A stretch of DNA of 22,941 bases from an uncultured Flavonifractor sp. (GTDB taxonomy: Bacteria > Bacillota > Clostridia > Oscillospirales > Oscillospiraceae). This document shows positions 6,944-14,040 of this stretch, piece after piece; positions within the stretch are counted from its first letter, which is position 1; every line of letters starts with the position of its first letter. The translations under genes and the position numbers were made by a program. The stretch lies in assembly GCA_910585415.1 (NCBI GenBank), contig CAJUDT010000032.1, forward strand, positions 1 to 22,941, given 5' to 3'. The notes below the pieces were generated by a model. It had not been told where the DNA came from. It was given only the letters and a program-made list of their open reading frames with translations, and made no database searches.

Positions 6944-8941
6944 CTATTGATAGCTCAAATCGGTGTGGCTGGCCGCCTGCTCCAGCAAAATCCGCTGCAA
7001 GGCGTTCTCCAGCCACTGCAAATCCTCCGCCGTATCGCCGGTGTTCTGGCCGTTGATGGTGATGACCGGGGTCTGGGCGGTGAGGTTGACCTTGTTGACA
7101 TACTGCCGCTCCGCCATGTCCACAAAGAGCTTCCTGTCCTCTTCCGACAGGGCGACACTGCGTTTGATGGCTCCGGTGTCCCCCTTGATGGACTCCAGGC
7201 TGTCCGGGATGCTGGAGGCGTTGAGCATACCGGAAAAATCTCCCCCGCCGCCGGTAAAGCCGCCGAGGATGTCGTTGAGCTGGAAATTGTCCAGCGCCCG
7301 CCCCATACCGGCCCCCGCCTGGGAGAAGTCCCGGATGGCGTCCTCGTACTGGATGGGGGTCATGCGCTCCACCTTGTTCTCGTTTTCCCCAAATATGCCC
7401 TTCACAAAATCGTTCACATTGTTTTGGAATCCCCGGACCGCGCCGGAGATGTTGGACCCCAGCAAAGCGTCAATGGCCCCGGCGGCGTTGCTCACCACGT
7501 CCATGATGAAATTAAACAGCCCCAGGAACAGGTTGGCAATGGCTGTCACAGGGTTATCGAAAACATTGGCAAAAAACTCGGCAAATGCGGCGATGAGATT
7601 CCAGCCCGCCGCAACCAGGTTATAGCCAAAAGCGTACAGCCCGCCGAGCACCCCTCCGATGTGTGCGCCGACCTCTTCGCTGGTCATGCCCGCGGCGTAC
7701 ATGGCCACAATCGCCGCGCCAATCAAAGCGGCGAGCAGGAGCAGCGGCAAGTGCGCGATTGCCCACGCCCCCGCCGACGCCAGCGCCGAGGCCACCGAAA
7801 CCGCCGCAAAGGCCAGCATAGCCCCTCCGGCGAATTGCAGCACCGCAGACACCAGGTCCCAGTTGTCCGCCACCCACTGGGCTCCGCCCGCCAGCAGGTC
7901 AATGACGCTCACCGCCGCGCCGCCCAGCATCTCCAGTCCCGCAATCAGGCCGTTGACGGCCCTCTGTCCCAGCGCACTGTTCAGAAGGCCGTTGAGCCGC
8001 TCCAGGGCGGGCTCCATGGACTTGACGGCGGCATTGCCCGCCATGGTCCACGCCTGGGAGAAGGTCAGGGGCACCCGCTCAAAGGCCGCGTCGGTCTCCG
8101 CCGCCGCCCCCAGCAGCGCCTCCTTGACTACCTGGGAGGTAATCCTTCCCTGGGAGGCCAGCTCCCGCATTTCTCCCACGGTCACGCCCATATGCCGGGC
8201 GATGGTCTGGGCAATGGTGGGGGCCTGCTCCAAGACGGAGTTCAATTCCTCCCCCCGCAGCACGCCGGAGCTCATAGCCTGGGTGAGCTGGAGCATAGCC
8301 GCCTGTATGCCCTGGGCGCCGGTTCCCGCCAGGGCGAACTGCTTGTTGAGCTGCTCGGCAAAGGCCACCAGCTCCCGGTTGGAGGAAAAGGCCTCCCCGG
8401 CCATAGTCCCCAGCTTGCCCACCATGTCCGCCGTCTCCTGGTAAGCGCCCCGGGAGCGCTGGGCGGACTGGTAAATCAGGTCCTGGAGCACCGCAGTGGT
8501 CTGGAGTCCGTCGTTCATCCGCTCCAGCCGGGCGGCGGTCTGGGTGTGGGCGTCCGCCAGGCCGGCAAACGCCTGCACCCCGCGCAGGCTTACATAGGCC
8601 CCCGCCAGCCCTAGAATTTTCCCCATCAGATTGTCCGCAGCGCCCGCCCCCTGGCGCATTTTCCCGTTGACCCGCTCCTGGGCGGCGGAGGCCCGGTCAC
8701 AGGAATCCACCAGCCTCTGGGTGTGCCGCCCCGCGTCCTCCATGGACTGGGCGGTGCCCTCCGCAGAGCGGGCCATCTGCTCCAGCGCGCCCCCCGCCCC
8801 TTTTGCGGCGGTCTCCATGCCCTTCTGACTGTCCGCCGCCGCCCGACCGGCGGAGGCCGAGCGCTGAAGGAGGGAGAGATACCGGTTCAGTGTGGCGGAA
8901 AACTGGTCCGCAAGGGTGAGCGTCTCCCGTATAGCCGCCAT
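6944..8941 (-). CDS. xkdO: Tail tape measure protein
   Basis: The protein has 665 residues. ATG at 8941 directly follows the stop of the frameshift extension of the chaperone and has GGAGGGGACGTAG upstream. The N-terminus is an Ala/Gln-rich helical region. The stretch around 105-300 (GLADAHTQTAARLERMNDGL; GEELNSVLEQAPTIAQTIA; MGVTVGEMRELASQGRITSQ) is the conserved tape-measure N-terminal domain of siphovirus and myovirus tails. Residues about 360-480 hold hydrophobic segments (MLAFAAVSVASALASAGAWA, LPLLLLAALIGAAIVAMYAA) that may insert into or cross the host membrane. At about 0.15 nm per residue the tail tube would be near 100 nm, a rough family-based estimate. It is short compared with many gut phages but complete. 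Confidence 0.95.
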   Translation of the reverse strand: MAAIRETLTLADQFSATLNRYLSLLQRSASAGRAAADSQKGMETAAKGAGGALEQMARSAEGTAQSMEDAGRHTQRLVDSCDRASAAQERVNGKMRQGAGAADNLMGKILGLAGAYVSLRGVQAFAGLADAHTQTAARLERMNDGLQTTAVLQDLIYQSAQRSRGAYQETADMVGKLGTMAGEAFSSNRELVAFAEQLNKQFALAGTGAQGIQAAMLQLTQAMSSGVLRGEELNSVLEQAPTIAQTIARHMGVTVGEMRELASQGRITSQVVKEALLGAAAETDAAFERVPLTFSQAWTMAGNAAVKSMEPALERLNGLLNSALGQRAVNGLIAGLEMLGGAAVSVIDLLAGGAQWVADNWDLVSAVLQFAGGAMLAFAAVSVASALASAGAWAIAHLPLLLLAALIGAAIVAMYAAGMTSEEVGAHIGGVLGGLYAFGYNLVAAGWNLIAAFAEFFANVFDNPVTAIANLFLGLFNFIMDVVSNAAGAIDALLGSNISGAVRGFQNNVNDFVKGIFGENENKVERMTPIQYEDAIRDFSQAGAGMGRALDNFQLNDILGGFTGGGGDFSGMLNASSIPDSLESIKGDTGAIKRSVALSEEDRKLFVDMAERQYVNKVNLTAQTPVITINGQNTGDTAEDLQWLENALQRILLEQAASHTDLSYQ

Positions 8942-9115
8942 CTACGTCCCCTCCTTCGCCCGCTGGCGGGCCCGCATCTCTCTGCACGCAAACTGCGTCA
9001 GCAACATCTTTTCCCGGGTGGGAAGTCCGGCCACCTGGCTGGGCCTCCAGCCGTGGTTGACGGTCATGTAGTAGGCCAGCAGGGTATCCGCGTCCCCCCG
9101 GTCTAGGAGTTTTTT
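8942..9115 (-). CDS. -1 frameshift extension of the tail assembly chaperone (XkdN-fs)
   Basis: Reading the minus strand in the -1 frame from the slippery heptamer gives an open frame of about 55 residues after the slip (LLDRGDADTLLAYYMTVNHG, later REKMLLTQFACREMRARQRA), ending with TAG immediately before the tape measure ATG. The frame has no ribosome site of its own, and its only ATG is internal. The fused product would be about 189 residues instead of 135. This is the standard arrangement in tailed phages: a small fraction of ribosomes make a long chaperone that recruits tube subunits to the tape measure. The frame lies exactly between the two genes where such an extension is expected. Confidence 0.85.
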   Translation of the reverse strand, partial: KKLLDRGDADTLLAYYMTVNHGWRPSQVAGLPTREKMLLTQFACREMRARQRAKEGT

Positions 9116-9510
9116 GCCTGTTCCTCCACGTCACTGTCCAGACCGGACAGATTCAGAATGGCGCCGGACAGCCGGGCAAATTCTCCCACCAGGAGCATCC
9201 GCCCGGGCACCTCCAGGGGGTCCAGGGTCCCATAGCGCCTGCACAATTCCTCGTGGGAGAAATCCGGTTCCACTGTGGCCGCCACCACCAACCGGCGGCC
9301 ATACTCGGTTTTGTCCAGTGTCTCCACAAGCTGCCCATTCTGCTTGAGGCGGCGGGTGGACTTGCGCACCAGCTCGTCGTTCTCCACCTGGGTGATGGGG
9401 CGGATGGTAAAGGGGGCGGGCGTCCCGTCCTCCCGGCGGAAGCGGCGGGAGATCACAACCTCCTGGGGCAGCGCCTCCTGGGCCGGGTTCAAAAATGCGC
9501 TCAAGTTCAT
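9103..9510 (-). CDS. xkdN: Tail assembly chaperone, short form (XkdN-like)
   Basis: The protein has 135 residues. I choose ATG 9510 (AAGGAGTGTTTGAC upstream) over the longer frame, since MNLSAFLNPA is the usual XkdN-type N-terminus. QEVVISRRFRREDGTPAPF, then IRPITQVENDELVRKSTRR, matches the phage XkdN-like tail assembly chaperone family. The C-terminal part, FARLSGAILNLSGLDSDVEE, also fits. It lies between tube and tape measure genes and ends in a slippery sequence that extends it. It is a cytoplasmic assembly factor, not expected in the virion. Confidence 0.92.
   Translation of the reverse strand: MNLSAFLNPAQEALPQEVVISRRFRREDGTPAPFTIRPITQVENDELVRKSTRRLKQNGQLVETLDKTEYGRRLVVAATVEPDFSHEELCRRYGTLDPLEVPGRMLLVGEFARLSGAILNLSGLDSDVEEQAKNS
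9109..9115 (-). other. Programmed -1 ribosomal frameshift slippery site (A AAA AAC)
   Basis: On the minus strand, codons GCA AAA AAC TCC TAG end the 135-residue chaperone frame. The heptamer A AAA AAC is a canonical X XXY YYZ slip site in the correct register, two codons before the stop. Slippage by -1 places ribosomes in an open frame that runs to the tape measure start. A G-rich stretch (CCGGGGGGACGCGG) follows within about 10 bases and could help pause ribosomes. Confidence 0.85.
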
Positions 9511-9526
9511 GTCAAACACTCCTTTT

Positions 9527-10000
9527 TCATGTACCCGTCTCTGTGGGGGCGCGGAAGCTGGACAGGACCTCAAAATCCTCATAGCTGAAGCTCAGGTCCA
9601 TGGTCAGCATGTCCGCCTCCGCGTCCAGGATGGACAGGGGGACCGTTCCGGTCAGCTTGCAGTTGTAATAGGCCACCACCTGGGCCCCCACCGTGGCGGT
9701 GGGGTCGTCGTTGGTGGTCTGCAAATTGAAGTAGGGCATGGACCCGTTTCGGACATACTCCGCCATCATCTCCAAAAACAGGGGGGTGCCATAATAGACC
9801 GTCATGGTGCCGGTCTGCTTCACCGCTCCCGGCTTCTGCTGGGTCCTTTTGGTGCCCACCACCTTCATGTCGGAAGAGGTAATCTCCGCCTGGGTCTTGA
9901 CGTTCTTGGCCCCAAACAGCTCCTGAACCTGGCCGTCCCGGATGAGGACCGCCTTGCCGGCCGCGCCGTTTAGGGTGTCCCGTTCCAATAAATAGCTCAT
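9527..10000 (-). CDS. xkdM: Tail tube protein (XkdM-like)
   Basis: The protein has 157 residues. ATG at 10000 follows AAGGGAGGGAGCGT. The N-terminus LNGAAGKAVLIRDGQVQELF, followed by the KVVGTKRTQQKPGAVKQTGT segment, is highly characteristic of the XkdM tail tube family of contractile-tailed Gram-positive phages. YNCKLTGTVPLSILDAEADM and SFSYEDFEVL near the end also fit. The protein polymerises inside the sheath to form the DNA channel. It is placed directly after the sheath gene, as in PBSX. Confidence 0.96.
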   Translation of the reverse strand: MSYLLERDTLNGAAGKAVLIRDGQVQELFGAKNVKTQAEITSSDMKVVGTKRTQQKPGAVKQTGTMTVYYGTPLFLEMMAEYVRNGSMPYFNLQTTNDDPTATVGAQVVAYYNCKLTGTVPLSILDAEADMLTMDLSFSYEDFEVLSSFRAPTETGT

Positions 10001-10012
10001 ACGCTCCCTCCC

Positions 10013-11365
10013 TTAGGATACGGCGACGGTCAGATAGACCTTCTCTACGGCGTCCCCAATCTGGAGGGCCGCTGTCACCACGATGCTGTCCGCCGCCGCC
10101 CCGGGCTCCACGGTCACGTCGGCCCCGGTGGGCCGCTCCCGCAGCGCGCCGCGCTCGTACATGGTCCGCAGATACCCCAGAACCGCCGCCTGGAACAGCC
10201 CTCTGCCCTGGCTGTTGTTCTTGACCTTTCCCAGATAATTCAGGGAAAACTCCCGGTAAATGTCGTTGGCCAGACTGCCGCACACCCGCATGGTGAGGTT
10301 TTTGTGAAATACCTGACCGGTATCAGGGGTGTAGGTGGTCAGGGTGTTGATATCGGTCTCAATCCGCACCCGGTCAAACTCCCGGACCAACACGAGATTG
10401 CCGGACAGAATCTCTTCTTCTATCCGGTCGTTGGTCAGCCGGGGCTCCACGTCTGCCGCGCCGGGATAGGCGGCATAGGTCAGGCTGTCCGCGTACTGAG
10501 CCCCCGCCTGGGCTCCCGCCAGCCACCAGACTACCTGGTTGGCAGTCAGCTGCGTACCGTCCTCCAACACCACACCGCTGTTGGTGCTGATGACAAAGGG
10601 GCTGCCGGCGCTCTGGGCCCCGGCGGTCACCAGCTGGGCGTACCTCCCCTCCTGTCGGGCCAGACGCCTGACAAAGGCGATCATCGCCGCCTGTACCGTC
10701 TTATCCGTGCCGTCATAGGCCAGGATATCGAACGAGCAGGGCTCCAGGACCTCCAGGGCGGCGGCGTAGGCGGAGGGCTCCACAGTCCCGTCGGCTCCCC
10801 CGGTGAGGGTCACCCCCGCCGTAGCGGTGAGCGTGCCCGTTTGCGAGAAGGTAACCCAGCCGTTGGCCGCCAGCTCTGCCGCCGTCCGGACCTGCTGCAT
10901 GTCCACAATCTGCCCGCCCACCAGAGTGGAGACCGTGAAGCGGCCGGCCTCATCCACATCCGGCGTGACGGCGACAGACAGGTCGTTGCCCCGCACACCG
11001 GGATATCGGGCCGTCACCGTGACGGCGGTTTCCCCCGTACCGATGGTCCCCGCAGCCTTGACCGCTCCGGCGGCCTCCAGCCGGACCAGCAGGACCTTGA
11101 CGGGCCCTCCTGTGACGTTGGTACCCTTGAACATCTCCCGCAGAAAGAGCGCGCCCGGGTCCGTGAGGGGTACGCCCACATAGGGCGTCACATCCGCCCC
11201 GGCGGCGATTTCCACTGCCTTGCCGGGCTCCCCCCAGCTCAGGGCCTTGGCAATCGCCACCGTCCCCCGCACGCCCTGGTTCACAGGGGGCGCTCCTTCG
11301 CTTTTGAAATTGATATACACGCCCGGACGGACCTTGTTCTGGGCGCTCCAGTTTCCTCCCGCCAT
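10013..11365 (-). CDS. xkdK: Contractile tail sheath protein (XkdK-like)
   Basis: The protein has 450 residues. ATG at 11365 overlaps the previous stop in a TGATG junction. The N-terminus GGNWSAQNKVRPGVYINF, then GVRGTVAIAKALSWGEPGK, is typical of XkdK sheath proteins. A central variable domain includes GYRG-like RYPGVRGNDLSVAVTPDVD. The conserved C-terminal half has VWWLAGAQAGAQYADSLTYA, LVREFDRVRIETDINTLTTY and IYREFSLNYLGKVKNNSQGR, the sheath handshake and core domains. Its presence identifies the phage as a myovirus morphotype. Full length, no anomalies. Confidence 0.97.
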   Translation of the reverse strand: MAGGNWSAQNKVRPGVYINFKSEGAPPVNQGVRGTVAIAKALSWGEPGKAVEIAAGADVTPYVGVPLTDPGALFLREMFKGTNVTGGPVKVLLVRLEAAGAVKAAGTIGTGETAVTVTARYPGVRGNDLSVAVTPDVDEAGRFTVSTLVGGQIVDMQQVRTAAELAANGWVTFSQTGTLTATAGVTLTGGADGTVEPSAYAAALEVLEPCSFDILAYDGTDKTVQAAMIAFVRRLARQEGRYAQLVTAGAQSAGSPFVISTNSGVVLEDGTQLTANQVVWWLAGAQAGAQYADSLTYAAYPGAADVEPRLTNDRIEEEILSGNLVLVREFDRVRIETDINTLTTYTPDTGQVFHKNLTMRVCGSLANDIYREFSLNYLGKVKNNSQGRGLFQAAVLGYLRTMYERGALRERPTGADVTVEPGAAADSIVVTAALQIGDAVEKVYLTVAVS

Positions 11366-11547
11366 CAGCGCTCGCCTGCCTTTTTGAAAAATTGGTCCAG
11401 GATGCTCCGGGCTTCCTCCACGGTATACTCCAGTCCTGGCAGCAGCACCGAGGCAAAGTCCTTCTGATATCCCGCCAGTGCTTTGCTGCGCAAAAGCTGC
11501 TCCGTGGGACAGCGGACAGTTTTGGGTTTTGCTTTCGTTTCTGCCAT
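11365..11547 (-). CDS. Small phage protein between tail terminator and sheath, unknown function
   Basis: The protein has 60 residues with start at ATG 11547; GGAGGTGG lies about 13 bases upstream, a little far. The sequence begins MAETKAKPKTVRCPTEQLLR and continues into an amphipathic helical part (EEARSILDQFFKKAGE). It is basic at the N-terminus. Small genes in this position are common in phages with XkdK-type sheaths, but I do not know a function. The stop overlaps the sheath start, so it is translationally coupled to sheath synthesis and may help neck or sheath assembly (inference from position only). Confidence 0.75.
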   Translation of the reverse strand: MAETKAKPKTVRCPTEQLLRSKALAGYQKDFASVLLPGLEYTVEEARSILDQFFKKAGER

Positions 11548-11549
11548 TT

Positions 11550-11996
11550 TTAAGATACCACCTCCGTGTAAGATTCCATCAAGCCCATAGGGATGGCGTG
11601 TTCCGGCCGGGTCACCCACAGCTTGAGCTCAAACTTGTAATGCAAAGCGCCGGCGTCGATTCGCCACTCCCGCTCATAGGCCCGCAGGAGGGTGGAGGCC
11701 GTCCCGTCGGAGTAGGGGAAGGTTTCCAACACCAAATCCAGGGCCTCCGCCGCCGCCTGATAGCGCCGCTGGAGGTCGGGCCGGTGGTAGTCCTCCAGAT
11801 AGGTCAAGTCCAGCCCAATCCGCCGCAGCCAGCGCTTCCCCGGACGCAGTTCCATGTAAGCGTACCGCTGCTGGAGAAAGGCGCAGGGCATTTGGCTGTC
11901 CTGCTGGTTGGGGTCCTCGTAGAAGGCCACCCCCGGCAGCACGGGGGCCAGGGCCTCCGCCAGGGAACGGGCCACAGCTGAGAGCGTAAAGGTCAT
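11550..11996 (-). CDS. Tail terminator / tail completion-like protein (DUF6838-type)
   Basis: The protein has 148 residues from ATG 11996, which overlaps the previous stop (ATGA); GGAGG lies 10 bases upstream. PGVAFYEDPNQQDSQMPCAF, then YLEDYHRPDLQRRYQAAAEA and the ending HYKFELKLWVTRPEHAIPMG, resembles the small alpha/beta tail-terminator proteins encoded between the neck protein and the sheath in Firmicutes myophages. These cap the tail before it joins the head. Assignment rests on position, size and pattern; the family name is from memory. Confidence 0.68.
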   Translation of the reverse strand: MTFTLSAVARSLAEALAPVLPGVAFYEDPNQQDSQMPCAFLQQRYAYMELRPGKRWLRRIGLDLTYLEDYHRPDLQRRYQAAAEALDLVLETFPYSDGTASTLLRAYEREWRIDAGALHYKFELKLWVTRPEHAIPMGLMESYTEVVS

Positions 11997-12478
11997 TCCA
12001 GCAGCCCCTCCAACCGGCAAGAACCCTCCTGCACCGCCCGCCGGTATTCCTCCTTGGCGGCGTCCACCATGTAAACACCGGGGACATAAGGGGTCTTGGC
12101 GCCCACAATCAGGCCCACCTTGGCAGCCGGGTCGTACTCCAGCAGCCCAGATTCCGGGTTGACGTACAGCCCTGGAACAAAGTGCCGGTCCATCCGGTGC
12201 CCCTGGTCCACGTAGGAGGCGTACTCCTTGTCGTTGGCCAGAATGGTTACCCAGTCGGAGCCCTGCCGGACTGGAATAATTTCACTGTCCGCCGCCCAGT
12301 GCTGCTTCAGCTCCCCGGTGCGGGTGTTCGTTCCGCTCAAATCGCCCCCTGTGGGCGGCGTCAGTCCGGCGGCCTTTTCCACCGCCCGCTGTGTGGCCTC
12401 CTGGGCAATGTCCGCCAGGAGGTCAGGCAGTTGTGCCTGTGCCCGTTTCAATCCCTCCACCCGCTCCTGAAGCGTCAT
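11993..12478 (-). CDS. HK97 gp10-like neck / head-tail joining protein
   Basis: The protein has 161 residues. ATG at 12478 follows GGGAGGGATTCAGG. A helical N-terminus (LKRAQAQLPDLLADIAQEAT) is followed by TPPTGGDLSGTNTRTGELKQ and WVTILANDKEYASYVDQGHR. The pattern 'TG.L...W.....G...V.....YA.YV..GH' defines HK97 gp10-family proteins, found at the head-tail interface. The following insertion with RHFVPGLYVNPESGLLEYDP is longer than in the shortest members. It starts 56 bases inside the upstream head closure gene, a long overlap. Confidence 0.85.
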   Translation of the reverse strand: MTLQERVEGLKRAQAQLPDLLADIAQEATQRAVEKAAGLTPPTGGDLSGTNTRTGELKQHWAADSEIIPVRQGSDWVTILANDKEYASYVDQGHRMDRHFVPGLYVNPESGLLEYDPAAKVGLIVGAKTPYVPGVYMVDAAKEEYRRAVQEGSCRLEGLLE

Positions 12479-12872
12479 CCTGAATCCCTCCCTTCAACCA
12501 TTCCTCCTGTACCAAGGGTATCTCCTGGTGGGCCAGACCGGGGAGCACCGCCCCAAAGGGCTCAAAAAAGTGGTTGGGCTCCGCCGCAAAGGCCCGCAGC
12601 GCCGCCGCCGTTCTCCCCAGCCCAGCCCCACGGCGGATATGCAGCTCGTCTCCGGCCTGCACGTCCACCTCGTTGCCGCACTGCACCCAGTCCTTTTGCC
12701 GGACGGAGGCCGCTGTCTGACCCATATCCAGGGCAGACCCGGACGCCTGGTAGAGGCGGCACGGGACCCCCTCCAGCAGCAATACCCGCTCATGCCGGGT
12801 CAGGGCCCCGTCCCGGACTGCCTGGACCCGGTAAAGGTCCATCCGGTCGGTGTACCAGTCCTGAAAGTTCAT
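12423..12872 (-). CDS. Head closure / head-tail adaptor-type protein
   Basis: The protein has 149 residues. ATG at 12872 follows AAGGAGGCAATCCCC. The first part, MNFQDWYTDRMDLYRVQAVRD, followed by HERVLLLEGVPCRLYQASG, then VDVQAGDELHIRRGAGLG, has the layout of small beta-barrel head closure proteins (SPP1 gp16/XkdH-like). The last 20 residues are Gly/Thr-rich (GGIETGTGTTA) and are encoded in the 56-base overlap with the next gene, so they may be an unstructured tail. The ribosome site lies immediately beside the divergent hicAB promoter, showing where that cassette is joined. Confidence 0.7.
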   Translation of the reverse strand: MNFQDWYTDRMDLYRVQAVRDGALTRHERVLLLEGVPCRLYQASGSALDMGQTAASVRQKDWVQCGNEVDVQAGDELHIRRGAGLGRTAAALRAFAAEPNHFFEPFGAVLPGLAHQEIPLVQEEWLKGGIQDDASGAGGGIETGTGTTA

Positions 12873-12885
12873 GGGGATTGCCTCC

Positions 12886-12914
12886 TTGACATTACGTAAA
12901 TTACGCAGTATACT
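12886..12914 (+). promoter_or_regulatory. SigmaA-type promoter of hicAB
   Basis: TTGACA at 12886-12891 and TATACT at 12909-12914 are separated by exactly 17 bases. This is a near-consensus housekeeping promoter (6/6 and 5/6 matches), 21 bases upstream of the hicA ATG. It faces away from the phage late operon. Confidence 0.88.
12892..12905 (+). promoter_or_regulatory. Candidate HicB operator between -35 and -10
   Basis: The spacer contains TTACGTAAATTACG, which includes the palindrome TTACGTAA, the overlapping near-palindrome CGTAAATTACG (12895-12905) and a direct repeat of TTACG. HicB proteins with a ribbon-helix-helix domain repress their own promoter by binding such short repeats. Placement between the two promoter boxes is ideal for repression. 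The binding itself is inferred. Confidence 0.6.
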
Positions 12915-12935
12915 GACATTGACGGGAGGGATAGC

Positions 12936-13112
12936 ATGAAACGCAGGGATTTAATCCGCCAGCTGGAGGCCGCCGGGTACCGCATGGAGCGGGACAAGGG
13001 AGATCATACACTGTATGAAAAACCAGGCTGCCGCCCCATCCCTGTTCCCCGTCACCGGGAGCTGAATGAGTTCACAGCCGCCGCAATTTTGAAGGCCGCA
13101 GGGCTGAAATAG
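12936..13112 (+). CDS. hicA: HicA-type mRNA interferase toxin
   Basis: The protein has 58 residues, starting at ATG 12936 with GGGAGGGATAGC upstream. MKRRDLIRQLEAAGYRMERD, then KGDHTLYEKPG with the expected catalytic His at residue 24, then PIPVPRHRELNEFTAAAILK and AGLK matches the double-stranded-RNA-binding fold of HicA, which cleaves mRNA. Family members usually have G-S-H; here the residue before His is Asp (GDH), a mild variation. It is followed after 11 bases by hicB and transcribed opposite to all the phage genes, under its own promoter. Confidence 0.93.
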   Translation: MKRRDLIRQLEAAGYRMERDKGDHTLYEKPGCRPIPVPRHRELNEFTAAAILKAAGLK

Positions 13113-13123
13113 GAGCTGATATC

Positions 13124-13513
13124 ATGGAAAACCACGTCTATCCCGCCGTATTCCACCCCAATGCAGACGACGGCAGTTACACCGTCCTCTTCCCGGACCT
13201 CCCCGGCTGCATCACCGAGGGAAAGGACCTGGAGAACGCCCTGTATATGGCGCAGTCCGCCCTCACCCTGTGGCTGGAGTATGCTTTGGAGCACAAGGAG
13301 CCGCTCCCCGCCGCCACCCCCCGGCAGGCGCTGTGTACAGCGCCTGGTGAGTTCGTCAATCTGGTCTGGGCCGGTGTCCGGGACGGCCGGGCCGTCAAGC
13401 GTACCGTCAGCCTGCCCCAATGGATGGACCAGCGGGCGTCGGAGCTGGGTCTGAGCCTATCCCGTGTGCTCCAGGACGCCCTGCGGAGCCGCATCGAACA
13501 CACGAAGCCTTGA
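13124..13513 (+). CDS. hicB: HicB antitoxin and autorepressor
   Basis: The protein has 129 residues. ATG at 13124 follows AGGAGCTGATATC. The N-terminal partial RNase H-like domain is clear: YPAVFHPNADDGSYTVLFPD, LPGCITEGKDLENALYMAQ, then LWLEYALEHKEPLPAATP. The C-terminal part, KRTVSLPQWMDQRASELGLS with SRVLQDALRSRI, is a ribbon-helix-helix DNA-binding domain. It neutralises HicA by covering its active site and represses the promoter upstream. The stop is immediately followed by a terminator. Length and domain order are normal for the RHH-type HicB class. Confidence 0.95.
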   Translation: MENHVYPAVFHPNADDGSYTVLFPDLPGCITEGKDLENALYMAQSALTLWLEYALEHKEPLPAATPRQALCTAPGEFVNLVWAGVRDGRAVKRTVSLPQWMDQRASELGLSLSRVLQDALRSRIEHTKP

Positions 13514-13537
13514 GCGCCTAATGGGCGCTCTTTTTTT
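13512..13537 (+). terminator. Rho-independent terminator of hicAB
   Basis: GAGCGCC (13512-13518), loop TAATG, GGCGCTC (13524-13530), then seven T residues. The stem begins inside the hicB stop codon. On the minus strand there is no T tract after the stem, so it should not stop late transcription. Confidence 0.93.
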
Positions 13538-13539
13538 GC

Positions 13540-14040
13540 TCACAGCACATAGCTCCCTCCCATACCCGCCAGCCTGGCCCGTGCGGCCAAAAGCTGGCCG
13601 TACTGGGTGGCGTTCAAATCTCCCCAGGCTTCTGTGGCGCGGGTCAGGGCGCTGGTGTCGTAGGTAATGCTGTCCTGCCCCAGCTTGGCCGACTGCACCA
13701 CCCCCACCAGGGCCCCGCTGGCCGCCGCCTGGGCGGGGCTGTCGGAGCCCTCCGCGTAGGTGCGCAGATAGAGCGTGGCATAGTGGGCCGCATACAGCCC
13801 GCAGGCATATCTCCATCCCTCCAGCCACTTGTCCGGTTGAATGGCGGCGTTGGCCTGGCAGATCAGTTCCTCCAGCATGGTGGGGGGAACCAGGGAGACT
13901 GCGGGGGCTTCCTCTGAGCCCTTACTGAAAAACTGGGGAAAGTCCGCCTGGAACATCTCCGCTGTATAGGCCCCCTGGCCATAGCCCAGGTTGGCCGCTG
14001 CCGCCTGGACGCCCCAAAACTGCGGCTTACCCGGCCACAT
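13540..14040 (-). CDS. Head-tail connector protein (DUF4054-type)
   Basis: The protein is 166 residues from ATG 14040, which lies 14 bases inside the end of the upstream gene; AAGGAG is 13 bases upstream, so translation may depend on coupling. An upstream GTG (14085) is possible but lacks a ribosome site. The sequence YTAEMFQADFPQFFSKG, then MLEELICQANAAIQPDKWLE, then ACGLYAAHYATLYLRTYAEG and SITYDTSALTRATEAWGDLN with TQYGQLLAARARLAGMGGSY matches the helical DUF4054 connector family, which forms a ring under the portal. The stop lies three bases from the hicAB terminator. Confidence 0.82.
   Translation of the reverse strand: MWPGKPQFWGVQAAAANLGYGQGAYTAEMFQADFPQFFSKGSEEAPAVSLVPPTMLEELICQANAAIQPDKWLEGWRYACGLYAAHYATLYLRTYAEGSDSPAQAAASGALVGVVQSAKLGQDSITYDTSALTRATEAWGDLNATQYGQLLAARARLAGMGGSYVL

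Noticed and set aside
6947..8614. Plus-strand open frame of 555 codons opposite the tape measure gene
   Set aside because: Antisense shadow: low-complexity basic/His/Gln composition, no family resemblance and no start signal. The opposite strand is a clear tape measure protein.
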